This document shows positions 9,562 through 18,563 of a DNA stretch of 64,000 nt, piece after piece. This stretch comes from Gammaproteobacteria bacterium (lineage in GTDB: Bacteria > Pseudomonadota > Gammaproteobacteria > Pseudomonadales > JAUIET01): positions 1 through 64,000 of the forward strand of contig JAUIHW010000008.1 of NCBI GenBank assembly GCA_030431775.1, given 5' to 3'. The position numbers and the translations under genes are program-made. The first letter of the stretch is position 1. Every line of letters begins with the position of its first letter. A model generated the notes under the pieces. It was not told the DNA's origin and did no database searches. It was given only the letters and a program-made list of their open reading frames with translations.

Positions 9562-10589
9562 ACCGCCCGCCGGCATTGTCGGAACAGCGGGGCGCTGCCG
9601 TGGTGGTGGCTATTCTGATTACCGCTCTGGTCGCAGTGATTGGTGTTCGTATGGGGAATGAGTACCAGCTGACATTTCGCCGCACCTCCAATGTGCTGCT
9701 TGGTGATCAAGCGACTCTGTTTCTAATCAGCGCGGAAAATATCGCCCGGCAATTACTGATGGCTGATAAAGACGATGAAGGAGACCACCGTGGCGAACCC
9801 TGGGGCACCCAGTATCCGCCGGTGCCTATCGGCAAGGGCATGCTCGCCCCCGAACCGCTGGCGGATCTGCAGGCGCGCTTCAATATCAACAGTCTGACGC
9901 GTGGCTTGTCTTCGGGCCAGCAGAATCAGCTGACTTACGGGCCGCAGCAAAAAATGTTTATTCGATTGCTGCAGACATTTGATGATTTGGATATGGACCG
10001 AGGTCGTGCGGAAGCGATCACCGATGCGGTAATTGACTGGATAGATGAAGATAACAGCGAGCGCGGCTTCAATGGGGCCGAAAACCTTTACTATGGTGAG
10101 CTTGCACCACCTTACCGCACCGCTAACGGTCCGATGCGGTCTATTACCGAGTTGCGACTGGTTAAAGGGGTGGATGCTGAGCTGTTTCAGGCATTGGCTC
10201 CGCACGTAGCAGCCCTTGATACCGATGTATTCCAAATCAATATTAATACCGCCACGGCGAATATTCTGCAAGCGCTTGGTTACAATGCACCGGACCAGTT
10301 CACACCACTTTCAAAGGCTGAGATCGAAGCGTATCTGGAGCAGACTGACCCGGCAGTGGCGATGACCCAAGAGGCCTTTGTCGCAATGGAGCCCTGGCAG
10401 CGTTTACTGGGTCAGGCTGGGCAGGGCGGCGTTCAAAACGCCATGGGAGAGTATGGCTTTACCAGCCGATACTATTCGATGACCAGCCATGCCCGCTTGG
10501 GCGAACTGACGATTCCCATGCGCTCGGTGTTGCGAGTGGATGACAATACAACAGTAAAGGTACTCTCGCGCAGCACAGGGAGTTTATGA
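9558..10589 (+). CDS. gspK: Type II secretion tip pseudopilin GspK
   Basis: Large minor pseudopilin that caps the tip. The N-terminal segment RGAAVVVAILITALVAV is a pseudopilin helix lacking Glu-5, which is normal for GspK. Downstream are the family features RFNINSLT, AITDAVIDWIDED and FQININTA, the last from the SAM-like helical domain. The start is GTG 9558 inside the gspJ stop (GTGA), implying coupled translation. The product is 343 residues. Confidence 0.93.
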   Translation: MNRPPALSEQRGAAVVVAILITALVAVIGVRMGNEYQLTFRRTSNVLLGDQATLFLISAENIARQLLMADKDDEGDHRGEPWGTQYPPVPIGKGMLAPEPLADLQARFNINSLTRGLSSGQQNQLTYGPQQKMFIRLLQTFDDLDMDRGRAEAITDAVIDWIDEDNSERGFNGAENLYYGELAPPYRTANGPMRSITELRLVKGVDAELFQALAPHVAALDTDVFQININTATANILQALGYNAPDQFTPLSKAEIEAYLEQTDPAVAMTQEAFVAMEPWQRLLGQAGQGGVQNAMGEYGFTSRYYSMTSHARLGELTIPMRSVLRVDDNTTVKVLSRSTGSL

Positions 10590-10613
10590 ATATATGAACA
10601 ATGGGTCGAACAC

Positions 10614-11843
10614 GTGAAGAATCGCTGCTTACTGGAATATAACCCGGAGAGTGGGGCCTGTCGTTGGTTGCGCTATCTCGAGAGCGGTCCGGACCTGCCG
10701 GCACACACCGGCGAGCTGGAGGATTTTTTTGCAGCGCATGAAACCGCGTCGATTGATGAGCTGTTGCTGGTGGTTAACAGCGCGCGGGTTGCCATTCGCA
10801 CAGTGGCATTTGAGCCACAGGAACGCCGGCACATACTCAAAACGGCCAGCTTTGAATTGGAAGAATCGCTGGTAAGCGATCTTGAAGAATTGCATGTGGC
10901 TTATGCCAAGCCCGGTGAACGGACGCTGACCCTCGCGGTTGTGGACAAGGCGTTTATGCATGCCTTGCTGGAGCCATTCACGGAGCGCCACATCAAAGTG
11001 GTGGGAGTATTGCCACTGGTGCAGCTCCTCGACGGCGAGCAGGGTCAGTGGTCTGTTAATGCAGGAGAAGATACTTTAAGTGTGAAGCTATCCGAGCATC
11101 AGCAGTTTGTCACCAGTTACGCCCAGGCGCGCCTGGCCTGGACTATTGCGGCGCGCGATCATGAAAGTCTTCCCTCACTTATCAGGCTTTATCAGGATTC
11201 CGACGCCGCTGCGCAACAACTGGAAGACTGCCTGCCCAATGCCTTGCAAAGCCTGGTTCAAGCCACTGGTACGCCCTGGTTTGCGCGTACTCAGTGGGCG
11301 GCGTTCAGTCGTCGTGCCATTAACTTGCTGCAGGGAGAATTCAGCCCGTCTGTACCGTGGGTCGCAATCTGGCAGTTCTGGCGCTTGCCGCTTATTTTTT
11401 TGGCGGTTGGCGTACTGGTCTATACGCTATCGGCCTATCTCGACAATCGACGGCTCCATGCGGAAAATCTGCACTTGCGTCAACAAATGACCGAAGTCTA
11501 TCGCCAGGCTTTTCCCAATAGCCAAGTCAGTGACCCGGAACAGCAAATGCGCAGCAAACTGCGAGAATTCAGCAGTGGCGGTGAGCAATCACGCTTTTTA
11601 CCCCTCTTTTACCAGTCGGCAGAAGTGTTGAAAACCTTCGAAGGTATCAAACTGTTGAACGTGAATTTTACTATGCGTACTAACGAATTGCGGTTGGATA
11701 TCATGGCTCGGCAGTTTGAAGACATCGAGAAAATCCGCAGCAGTCTGGCGGAGCAAGGAATCGCCGCCAGCCTGGTGAGCAGCAACAGTGTTGAGGGCGG
11801 CGAGCGGGCCAGAATGATTTTTAAAGAGAGCGGGGGTGCCTGA
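10614..11843 (+). CDS. gspL: Type II secretion protein GspL
   Basis: Inner-membrane protein that recruits GspE. The N-terminal cytosolic actin-like domain (about residues 1-245) is followed by one membrane span (LPLIFLAVGVLVYTLSAYL, about 260-280) and a periplasmic ferredoxin-like domain with the typical LRQQMTEVYRQAFPNS. It starts at GTG 10614; no in-frame ATG lies nearby upstream. The product is 409 residues. gspM follows after three bases. Confidence 0.92.
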   Translation: MKNRCLLEYNPESGACRWLRYLESGPDLPAHTGELEDFFAAHETASIDELLLVVNSARVAIRTVAFEPQERRHILKTASFELEESLVSDLEELHVAYAKPGERTLTLAVVDKAFMHALLEPFTERHIKVVGVLPLVQLLDGEQGQWSVNAGEDTLSVKLSEHQQFVTSYAQARLAWTIAARDHESLPSLIRLYQDSDAAAQQLEDCLPNALQSLVQATGTPWFARTQWAAFSRRAINLLQGEFSPSVPWVAIWQFWRLPLIFLAVGVLVYTLSAYLDNRRLHAENLHLRQQMTEVYRQAFPNSQVSDPEQQMRSKLREFSSGGEQSRFLPLFYQSAEVLKTFEGIKLLNVNFTMRTNELRLDIMARQFEDIEKIRSSLAEQGIAASLVSSNSVEGGERARMIFKESGGA

Positions 11844-11846
11844 GTC

Positions 11847-12323
11847 ATGAATCGACTGAATCTGGATTGGTTCCACGCCCTGGAAAATCGCGAACAATGG
11901 ATGCTGGTACTCGGTGGTGCTGTGTTGTTGCTGTATCTGATATACATTGGGCTGTGGCGTCCCTTGCATGTTGAAAACAAGCAATTGTCCGAGCGCAACG
12001 CCGCCGCCGCAGAAACCCTGCAGTGGATGCGCAACGGTGCCGAGCGTTTGCAGCAGCAACAGGGCAGGGAGAACACATCGACAGGGCAATCGATATCTCA
12101 ATTGTTGAATGCGTCGGTCGCTTCGGGCGATATTCGATTCAGTCGTTTTCAGCCCAGGGGTGAAGACCTCGCTCAGGTCTGGTTTGAGGATACCGAGTTT
12201 GCCAAGCTTTTCGTTTGGTTAGAGTCGCTCAGCCGCCAAAACGTGGCGGTGAGTAACCTCAGTGTTACTGGCAGTTCACGCAGCGGTCTGGTCAGTGCCT
12301 CACTGCAGTTGCAAAAACAATGA
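11847..12323 (+). CDS. gspM: Type II secretion protein GspM
   Basis: Bitopic inner-membrane partner of GspL. The 158-residue protein has one span (MLVLGGAVLLLYLIYIGLW, about residues 20-40) after the conserved NREQWML, then a periplasmic ferredoxin-like domain (FSRFQPRGEDLAQVWFE). It sits between gspL and gspN, with a four-base overlap with gspN (ATGA). Confidence 0.9.
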   Translation: MNRLNLDWFHALENREQWMLVLGGAVLLLYLIYIGLWRPLHVENKQLSERNAAAAETLQWMRNGAERLQQQQGRENTSTGQSISQLLNASVASGDIRFSRFQPRGEDLAQVWFEDTEFAKLFVWLESLSRQNVAVSNLSVTGSSRSGLVSASLQLQKQ

Positions 12324-13105
12324 GAGGTTTTCTTTCCAGGCGTGTGTTGCTGGCAGCGCTACTGTTGTTCCTTGTGCTGTTGCTGCTGACGGCTCCGGCA
12401 CGGGTTCTGGTCACGAGCCTGGGTTTACATCGCGCAGGTCTGTACTTCCACGGTGTGAGCGGCCGTTGGCATGAGGGCGAAAGCCGCGAATTGCAGATTC
12501 ACACCCCGTCAGCGGCGGTGCGACTGGCCGATGTACGCTGGGATTTAAAACTGTCACAACTTTTCCTTGGACGGTTCGCCGCCGAGTTCACGGCCCGATT
12601 CAGTGAGCAGCCTGTGGCAGTGAACGTGTCGCATTCCCTGTTTGGCGAAACTCGGGTCAACGGGCTAACGGTGGGTTTTTCACTGTTGGAAATCAAGCCG
12701 CTGCTCCGCGACCTGCTGATTCCGCTGGACGGGTTTGTGCGTATTGAGGATCTTAGCTTCAGCTATTCCAACTCATGGTTTACGTTTTTGCAGGGCCGGG
12801 TGCAGTTACGCAGCCTGTTGGCCAGTTTACCCGCCGCCGATATTGACATTGGTGATTTGTTACTAGAACTCAAGCTGGCCGAGTCGGACGGCCGTAAAGC
12901 ACCGTTGTTGGCCGAGAGCATTGATTACCAGGGCCGCTACGGAATTGACGTGAATCTGCGCATGCAGCCGAATCGTAGCTACACCTTAACCCTTGGCAGC
13001 CGACCGGATGACACCGTGCCCACTACGCTGGTTCAGCAAATGGGGATGCTGTTTGGTCCGCCATTGAATGGTCGGCACCAGTTTATCCACACAGGTCGTT
13101 TGTAA
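12320..13105 (+). CDS. gspN: Type II secretion protein GspN
   Basis: Accessory inner-membrane protein of some type II systems. The 261-residue product has an N-terminal span (LLAALLLFLVLLLLTAPARV), followed by LHRAGLYFHGVSGRWHEGES, a T2SSN-type opening in which the region around VSGRWHEG matches the family's V.G..W.G pattern. The C-terminal part ends with FGPPLNGRHQFIHTGRL, similar to other GspN ends. It overlaps gspM and is directly abutted by the methyltransferase gene at 13106. Confidence 0.82.
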   Translation: MRGFLSRRVLLAALLLFLVLLLLTAPARVLVTSLGLHRAGLYFHGVSGRWHEGESRELQIHTPSAAVRLADVRWDLKLSQLFLGRFAAEFTARFSEQPVAVNVSHSLFGETRVNGLTVGFSLLEIKPLLRDLLIPLDGFVRIEDLSFSYSNSWFTFLQGRVQLRSLLASLPAADIDIGDLLLELKLAESDGRKAPLLAESIDYQGRYGIDVNLRMQPNRSYTLTLGSRPDDTVPTTLVQQMGMLFGPPLNGRHQFIHTGRL

Positions 13106-14395
13106 ATGCTCACTGAAGGTCTGCTTGAGATCCTGCGGTGCCCCGATAGCGGTGAGCCATTGACGCTTAATGAGAACAAGCTGTGTTCTTCACAGTGGGA
13201 GTACCCGGTGCTTGGCAGCGGCGTACCGTGCCTGTACCGCCGGCCGGAACAATCGCGGCTGGAATGGGGCAGTCGTATCAAGCACTTCATAGACCTCGAA
13301 CGGGCGCATCTAAAACAGTTACAACAGCTTGCTTCGCAACAAGCAAGCTTGACCCGTAAGCGCCTGTTGCTACAGCATGAGGCGCGTCACAAGAATCTCG
13401 CGCAGATGGAAAAGATGCTGGCCAATTGGCTGCCCCAAAAAGCGCTGCCGAATACGCCGTCCAGCCAGCAAATCTATTCCTATTTTCAGCTTTTCTTTCG
13501 CGATTGGTGCTGGCCGGAGGAACTTCAAGCCAGTGTGGAGTATTTTGTTTCAGCGCTGGCCAACCGCGACCCTGGCCAGTTATTGCTGCTGGGCAGCGGA
13601 GCCGGTGGTTTATCTTACCAGCTGGCGCGTGAGTTACCCGAATGGCATATTGTATCGCTTGAGCATAACCCCTTCCTGGCGCTGGCCTCCCAGCACCTGT
13701 TTCAGGGTAAGTTACTCAAGCTGCATGATTACAGCCTTTATCCCTGCCGGCTTGAAGACACCGCTCGCAAGTATCAGATCAAGGTTCCACCCATGACTGA
13801 CAAACAGCATCAGCTGGTGCTGGCAAGCTTTCCGCATCTACCGTTTGCGCCAGCCAGTTTTGATGCGCTGATTGCGCCCTGGTTCTTTGATATTCTGGAC
13901 TGTTCATTTTCAGACGCGGTGGCCACCGCTAGCTATTTTTTAAAAGCGAACGGGCGATTCCTGCTGAGTGGGCCGGTGAATGTGCACAATCCGTGCTACG
14001 AGTTACAGTGGTGTCGCGAAGAAATTGAAGACTGTCTGCAAACCTGCTTCGAGACCGTGAGTTGCTGTCAGCAGCGCCAGCCTTATTTGGCCAACCCATT
14101 GGATTCACAACAACGCCTGGAAACCGTATTGTTCGCCACGGCCGATGGTGTTCGAAAAGCGCAGCCACCGGCGGATACTCTGGGGGACGAGCAAATTTTG
14201 TTCAGCCCTGAGCTGCAGCAATACCAACTTCGCACCGAGACGGTGCATAATATTTTGCAATGCATCGACCGCGACATGAGTTATCAGGAGCTGGCTTACA
14301 TACTGCAATCCCGCTTTGGGTTTGCAGACCATGAAGCCGGGCATTACGCCCGGTTGTTCATGGCACAAGTACAGTCTGAGCTGGCCAAGGGCTGA
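13106..14395 (+). CDS. Trm112-like/SAM-dependent methyltransferase fusion, function unknown
   Basis: The 429-residue product starts with a Trm112-type segment (EILRCPDSGEPL ... YPVLGSGVPCLY, about residues 7-50). A helical linker rich in Gln and Leu follows, then a Rossmann methyltransferase core with motif I LLLGSGAGGLSYQLA near residue 157 and a motif IV-like FDALIAPWFFDIL near 253. A C-terminal region of about 90 residues (residues 335-429) looks helical and winged-helix-like. Only Cys-11 and one other Cys remain of the Trm112 zinc ligands, so metal binding is doubtful. ATG 13106 directly follows the gspN stop, so it is likely cotranscribed with the secretion operon. The substrate is unknown. 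Confidence 0.65.
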   Translation: MLTEGLLEILRCPDSGEPLTLNENKLCSSQWEYPVLGSGVPCLYRRPEQSRLEWGSRIKHFIDLERAHLKQLQQLASQQASLTRKRLLLQHEARHKNLAQMEKMLANWLPQKALPNTPSSQQIYSYFQLFFRDWCWPEELQASVEYFVSALANRDPGQLLLLGSGAGGLSYQLARELPEWHIVSLEHNPFLALASQHLFQGKLLKLHDYSLYPCRLEDTARKYQIKVPPMTDKQHQLVLASFPHLPFAPASFDALIAPWFFDILDCSFSDAVATASYFLKANGRFLLSGPVNVHNPCYELQWCREEIEDCLQTCFETVSCCQQRQPYLANPLDSQQRLETVLFATADGVRKAQPPADTLGDEQILFSPELQQYQLRTETVHNILQCIDRDMSYQELAYILQSRFGFADHEAGHYARLFMAQVQSELAKG

Positions 14396-14396
14396 G

Positions 14397-16028
14397 CTAT
14401 ACAGGATTGGTGATGGTGCCGGCCACAATCGGCTCAAAGGCCGTGAGGGTGTCAATCAGTGCCCCTAACGGCGTTGGAAAGTTTGTCGAAAAAGCGCCTT
14501 GCTCACCGTGCAATGCCATGTAGTTCAGTATGACGGTATCCACCAACAGGTTGACGTTGTTGGCGGCTGGTGACGAGGCGGTTTCGACAGAGGCATCGGA
14601 ACGCATGTAACCGATTTGTTGATGAATTGCCTGCTCTTCAGGTGTCGCGCCGATCAGCACGGGCCTTCTTCCTGGGTTATAGACCAGAAAAAAGGACGCG
14701 GCCGTAGAAGAATTGTCGCCCGTCCATTCGCCTTTGCCTCTTCCTTCTACCGAATTGTCTATCGTGCCGTTACTGGACAATGAGCCATCACTGCACACAT
14801 ACATCATTAGAGGGACGCCCACCTGGTGAGCGTATTCCAGACAGGCGCCCATGCAACGGCCGGCTCGCAAGTCACGGACTTCGCCGGTAGCGCGAGCTCC
14901 GCCGTGATAGTCGTAACCGCCCATGGTGATCGTGCCCGCACCGGCAAAACCGTCAATGACCATTTTCATGACTGAGGCTGTTTTCTGAAATTCGCGATCG
15001 TCGTCGAATTCCGCTTCCGAGAAGATTCCGCCTGCATCGCTGACAATGATCGGGTTGGAACCCTGGCGGTCGTCGGGGTTGATTTGCGATGGGTCGCCGA
15101 ACCGTTCTGCCAGATCGGCGCTTTTCACGTAGGCGCACCGCACCTGATCCACCAACTCGGCATTGTTGGCCAGCCCGGTATTCACGCGACTCATTTTGGC
15201 GTCACTGACCCGGTAAACGGATTCCATGACAGCAACGGCTTCCGCCTGGGTCAGGCTACCGAAATCGCCCACATCCACCATGCCGGTCACATCGCTCGGC
15301 CTATCTATTTTGGTGGGTCGAATAGATGGGTCGATCAAATGCGCCGGCGCCATTGAATTGCCACCGGAGTCGGAGTTATTCGACCCGATCAGGGTAACCA
15401 GTGAGCCATCGGCGCCACTTGCCCCCTGGCCGGCGCGGGCAATTCCGTACATTGGGTTGTGCGGATTGTTGCCGGTGTCGTTGTCTGAACGAGCCGGAAT
15501 AACCGCACCATTAATGTTGCCGCTGGCGACAGCATTCGGTGCTTTTTCGAGTATCCCACGAAGAAAAGCACTGTCGCTGTGAAACGCTAGCCCCAGAGAG
15601 GTGTCTGTGTGGTCACCGTTACTGGTGGTGGTCGGTGTCGCTTCAGCGACCCCCGGCACCATATCGCCAGGTAAGCCCAGTTTGCTGTAACCGGCCGTGC
15701 TCAGGAAATCGAATTGCCCGCCCTGGCCGCCAACCAATACGTTTGAACCGGCCATATTGGCGCCACCTGCGAGGTCAAAGCATATAAACGGTATCTTGCC
15801 GGCTCCCTGGGTGGCGATGCCACAGGCGGCTACTTCAGCAGCCACATCAGCCGACAGCGCATACGCGGCGCGTGGGTTGGCAAACAAACTGAATAGCGAA
15901 CTACCCACCACGGTGCCGGCACCCGCAGTGAAACCCTGCGCGATGAACTGGCGACGGGTACGAGGCTTCGCGTGACAAGGGTGGCGTAAGGGTTGATCCA
16001 GGCCAAAAAATTTTTTTCGTCGTGACAT
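14397..16028 (-). CDS. Tat-exported DUF1501-like protein
   Basis: The 543-residue product begins with a twin-arginine signal (TRRQFIAQGF followed by a small-residue hydrophobic stretch, AGAGTVVGSSLFSLF), so folded export to the periplasm is expected. The body resembles DUF1501-type, alkaline-phosphatase-fold proteins: IPFICFDLAGGANMAGSN near the start, GGYDYHGGARATGE and CLEYAHQVGVPLMMYVCSDG later. No metal site was confirmed. It is the last gene of a leftward three-gene unit, 16 bases after the LamG lipoprotein gene. Co-export with haem-motif neighbours suggests a periplasmic partner, perhaps cofactor-loaded, but the reaction is unknown. Confidence 0.65.
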   Translation of the reverse strand: MSRRKKFFGLDQPLRHPCHAKPRTRRQFIAQGFTAGAGTVVGSSLFSLFANPRAAYALSADVAAEVAACGIATQGAGKIPFICFDLAGGANMAGSNVLVGGQGGQFDFLSTAGYSKLGLPGDMVPGVAEATPTTTSNGDHTDTSLGLAFHSDSAFLRGILEKAPNAVASGNINGAVIPARSDNDTGNNPHNPMYGIARAGQGASGADGSLVTLIGSNNSDSGGNSMAPAHLIDPSIRPTKIDRPSDVTGMVDVGDFGSLTQAEAVAVMESVYRVSDAKMSRVNTGLANNAELVDQVRCAYVKSADLAERFGDPSQINPDDRQGSNPIIVSDAGGIFSEAEFDDDREFQKTASVMKMVIDGFAGAGTITMGGYDYHGGARATGEVRDLRAGRCMGACLEYAHQVGVPLMMYVCSDGSLSSNGTIDNSVEGRGKGEWTGDNSSTAASFFLVYNPGRRPVLIGATPEEQAIHQQIGYMRSDASVETASSPAANNVNLLVDTVILNYMALHGEQGAFSTNFPTPLGALIDTLTAFEPIVAGTITNPV

Positions 16029-16044
16029 GTGATTTCCTCGTCGC

Positions 16045-18561
16045 TTATTGAATCAGCATAGCCGCATTACTGAGGGCGGCTGCGCAAACCCCTTTGCTGG
16101 CGGGCCGGGTTTGGGCCGCACTGCAGCTTGCATTGCTGCTTCCATTACCGCCACACAGGCGGTCAAACAGTGTATTCAGTTCGGTTTGAGTCGCGACCGG
16201 GTCGGGTTGGGTAGCAAGCCCACTCATCACAACCGCGTCCACCAACGGAGCGGTAACCAGGGGCCGCTGGGCCGCGCTCAGGCTCTGATCGAAATCCATG
16301 CCAGGGAAAAATCCCGGGTTGGTTTCGATCAGAGCATCGCAATAACCGATGCCGAGTTGAGTGATTGACATTTGATGGGAAGACAGGAAAGTTTCGATGT
16401 CGGGCACTGCCGGCAATGCCTTGCGAATGGTATTGAAGGTATCTTGCAGGCTTGGTTCGGACGCAATATTGATGCCGGTAATCTCACCCATTGATGCGCT
16501 GATGGCATCGAAAGTGCGAACACCGATTTCGGAACCACCGACTCCATCAAGCTGTGGCGGCAGTACGGAAGGCACGCCTGGCACAGTCACGTTGCTGTGC
16601 GAACCCAGAACCTCGAAGGTCAGAAAGAATTCATCGCTGTCGGGGCCTTTTTCCAGAGCAATGATTGTCCCCAGAGCTGACAGAACCTGGTTGTTATCAC
16701 TAATCGTCGTTGCCAGGGATGCGTATGACTGACCCACCGTCGCTTCGCGACCATTGACACCAATACGCATGCCTTCCAGTTGAACATTACTCGGGCTGGA
16801 GGTACTTTCCAGAGTTATATAATACGGCTCATTAAACAGGTAGGAGTAGCTGTCAAACTGACTCACTTCAAACACGATATAGCTTTCTGGAGTGTCGATC
16901 AGATGTGAAATACTGAACAGCAGGAAGAATTTCTCACCCACGCCCACGTCATAGTTCTGGCTGATCTGTTCAGGCGTCAGTACCCGGTTGTGAATGGCCA
17001 CCATTCGAATAACGCCTTCCCATAGGCGATTGCTGGAGACTTCATTGCCCAGTACAAAGGCATAGGTGTCGTTCCAGTCTGCCAGTGTGCCACCGGGGCT
17101 TGGGTCGGTGTCGTCCGTGCTCAGTCCGTTAACATAGATTTGACGACCGGCAACCGGGTCGAATGTAACTACCACATGTTGCAGGGTAGCCTGAAGATCT
17201 TCCTCGTCCGGGTTGGTTGACATGGCGGGCGTGCCATTGGCGTCTGTGTTTGTGCTGCGGTTGAGAAATTCATAGTTGTAAAGAGTCTGGCCCAGCGTGA
17301 AATTTCGCGCATCAGTACCAGCCGAATAGCTGACAATACGGGCCGGATCTTCGGCGTCACCCTGTGTGACATTACCGGGTGCTACCCACGCTTCCACGCT
17401 GTATTCCCCGGTTGCAGTGATCAGGTCGTAAAGCTTACGGCTGTCATTGGTTGTTCCTTGTGCCTTACCATCAACAACCCGAATCCCCCAGCCACCGACC
17501 CATTCGACATCACCACTGAGGGTGAGGTTAAGATCAGGCGCAACCCCGCTGGTGTCGAACGCAGTCGTACCGGTGCCACTTTGAAATTCCCATTTGGCAA
17601 TGACATTGGCCTCGTGCCGACCACCGGTGTTTGCCAAAATACCGTCCGCCAGTGTGAGTGCCTTGCTGAGTACCAACGAGGAGTCTGGCTCGGTCACAGC
17701 AATACCACCTGCCATGGCGGCGATCTGCGTTTGCATCTGGTCTGCATCATTTTGGCAGCTGAGTGACCAGCAGTTATGAAATTCATCGCGCAGTCGCAAT
17801 ACGAAACGGGAGTTTGCCGGATTATCCAGGTCCATTTTGCTTTGCGCAGCCAGGTACGCTTCCTGTGCATCGGCAACCGCGAAGTAGGGCGATTGCGGGA
17901 TTGCAGCATCCTGTGTGTGGCAATTGACACAATGTGCAGTCAGTAAAGGGTGGACCGTGCTCGCGAAACTGGTATCTGCTACATCGGCTGGAAAATTCTT
18001 GCTGCTGCCCGGATCAATGATCGGCGGCGGCGTCAGCGCAATCACATTCGCCGTGCCGCCCTGCGAATCGTTTGCCCAGGCCGTGATGTAACCTTCGATA
18101 ATATTGGCACAGGCTGACAGGGCCGCGCTGTCATCGCCCTGCCAGCAGTTATGCCCCTCCAAAACTTTGGTGACCATTCTTGAACTCGCGGGAATGCTCA
18201 AATCAACAATGCCATTTACGGAACTGTAGGCCAGATTGACATCGTCACTGCGGACAAAAGAAGGTGCTTGACCGCCGGCGGTATGACAGGCTCCGCAGCG
18301 GTCATCACCGCGCAGGTTTTCCCAAACGTTGATGCGAAAGGCTTGCACGTCAGCGGTTTGCGGTTCGGGGCCAGTGTAGGCATTGTTGTTCCCGGTGCCA
18401 GTGCTGCTGTCTGGGTTAACAGTAGGCGCGGTGCCGCTGCCACCGCTACAGGCCTGCAGCACAATAATCAGGGGTAAGAGTATTGCCCACTTCGGCGAAA
18501 GAAAAAAACTATTCATCGAACAACCTGTAGCAGAGTTTGGCTTAAAACGTTGGCTATTCAT
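16045..18561 (-). CDS. LamG-domain lipoprotein with two CxxCH haem-binding motifs
   Basis: An 838-residue exported lipoprotein. The lipobox is LQAC after a hydrophobic stretch. The start may be ATG 18561, two bases after the upstream stop (coupled translation), or ATG 18516, which gives a shorter signal peptide. CGACH (C89, H93) and CVNCH (C211, H215) indicate covalent c-type haem or a related cytochrome-like fold. Two further Cys-rich GHNCW/FHNCW motifs follow each haem motif as a repeated unit. A concanavalin-like LamG region lies at about residues 330-550 (EYSVEAWVAPG, IYVNG, VAIHNRVLTPEQI). Cys pairs occur again at the C terminus. Function unknown; it is probably a surface or periplasmic binding and electron-transfer protein. 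Confidence 0.7.
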   Translation of the reverse strand: MNSQRFKPNSATGCSMNSFFLSPKWAILLPLIIVLQACSGGSGTAPTVNPDSSTGTGNNNAYTGPEPQTADVQAFRINVWENLRGDDRCGACHTAGGQAPSFVRSDDVNLAYSSVNGIVDLSIPASSRMVTKVLEGHNCWQGDDSAALSACANIIEGYITAWANDSQGGTANVIALTPPPIIDPGSSKNFPADVADTSFASTVHPLLTAHCVNCHTQDAAIPQSPYFAVADAQEAYLAAQSKMDLDNPANSRFVLRLRDEFHNCWSLSCQNDADQMQTQIAAMAGGIAVTEPDSSLVLSKALTLADGILANTGGRHEANVIAKWEFQSGTGTTAFDTSGVAPDLNLTLSGDVEWVGGWGIRVVDGKAQGTTNDSRKLYDLITATGEYSVEAWVAPGNVTQGDAEDPARIVSYSAGTDARNFTLGQTLYNYEFLNRSTNTDANGTPAMSTNPDEEDLQATLQHVVVTFDPVAGRQIYVNGLSTDDTDPSPGGTLADWNDTYAFVLGNEVSSNRLWEGVIRMVAIHNRVLTPEQISQNYDVGVGEKFFLLFSISHLIDTPESYIVFEVSQFDSYSYLFNEPYYITLESTSSPSNVQLEGMRIGVNGREATVGQSYASLATTISDNNQVLSALGTIIALEKGPDSDEFFLTFEVLGSHSNVTVPGVPSVLPPQLDGVGGSEIGVRTFDAISASMGEITGINIASEPSLQDTFNTIRKALPAVPDIETFLSSHQMSITQLGIGYCDALIETNPGFFPGMDFDQSLSAAQRPLVTAPLVDAVVMSGLATQPDPVATQTELNTLFDRLCGGNGSSNASCSAAQTRPASKGVCAAALSNAAMLIQ

Positions 18562-18563
18562 GA

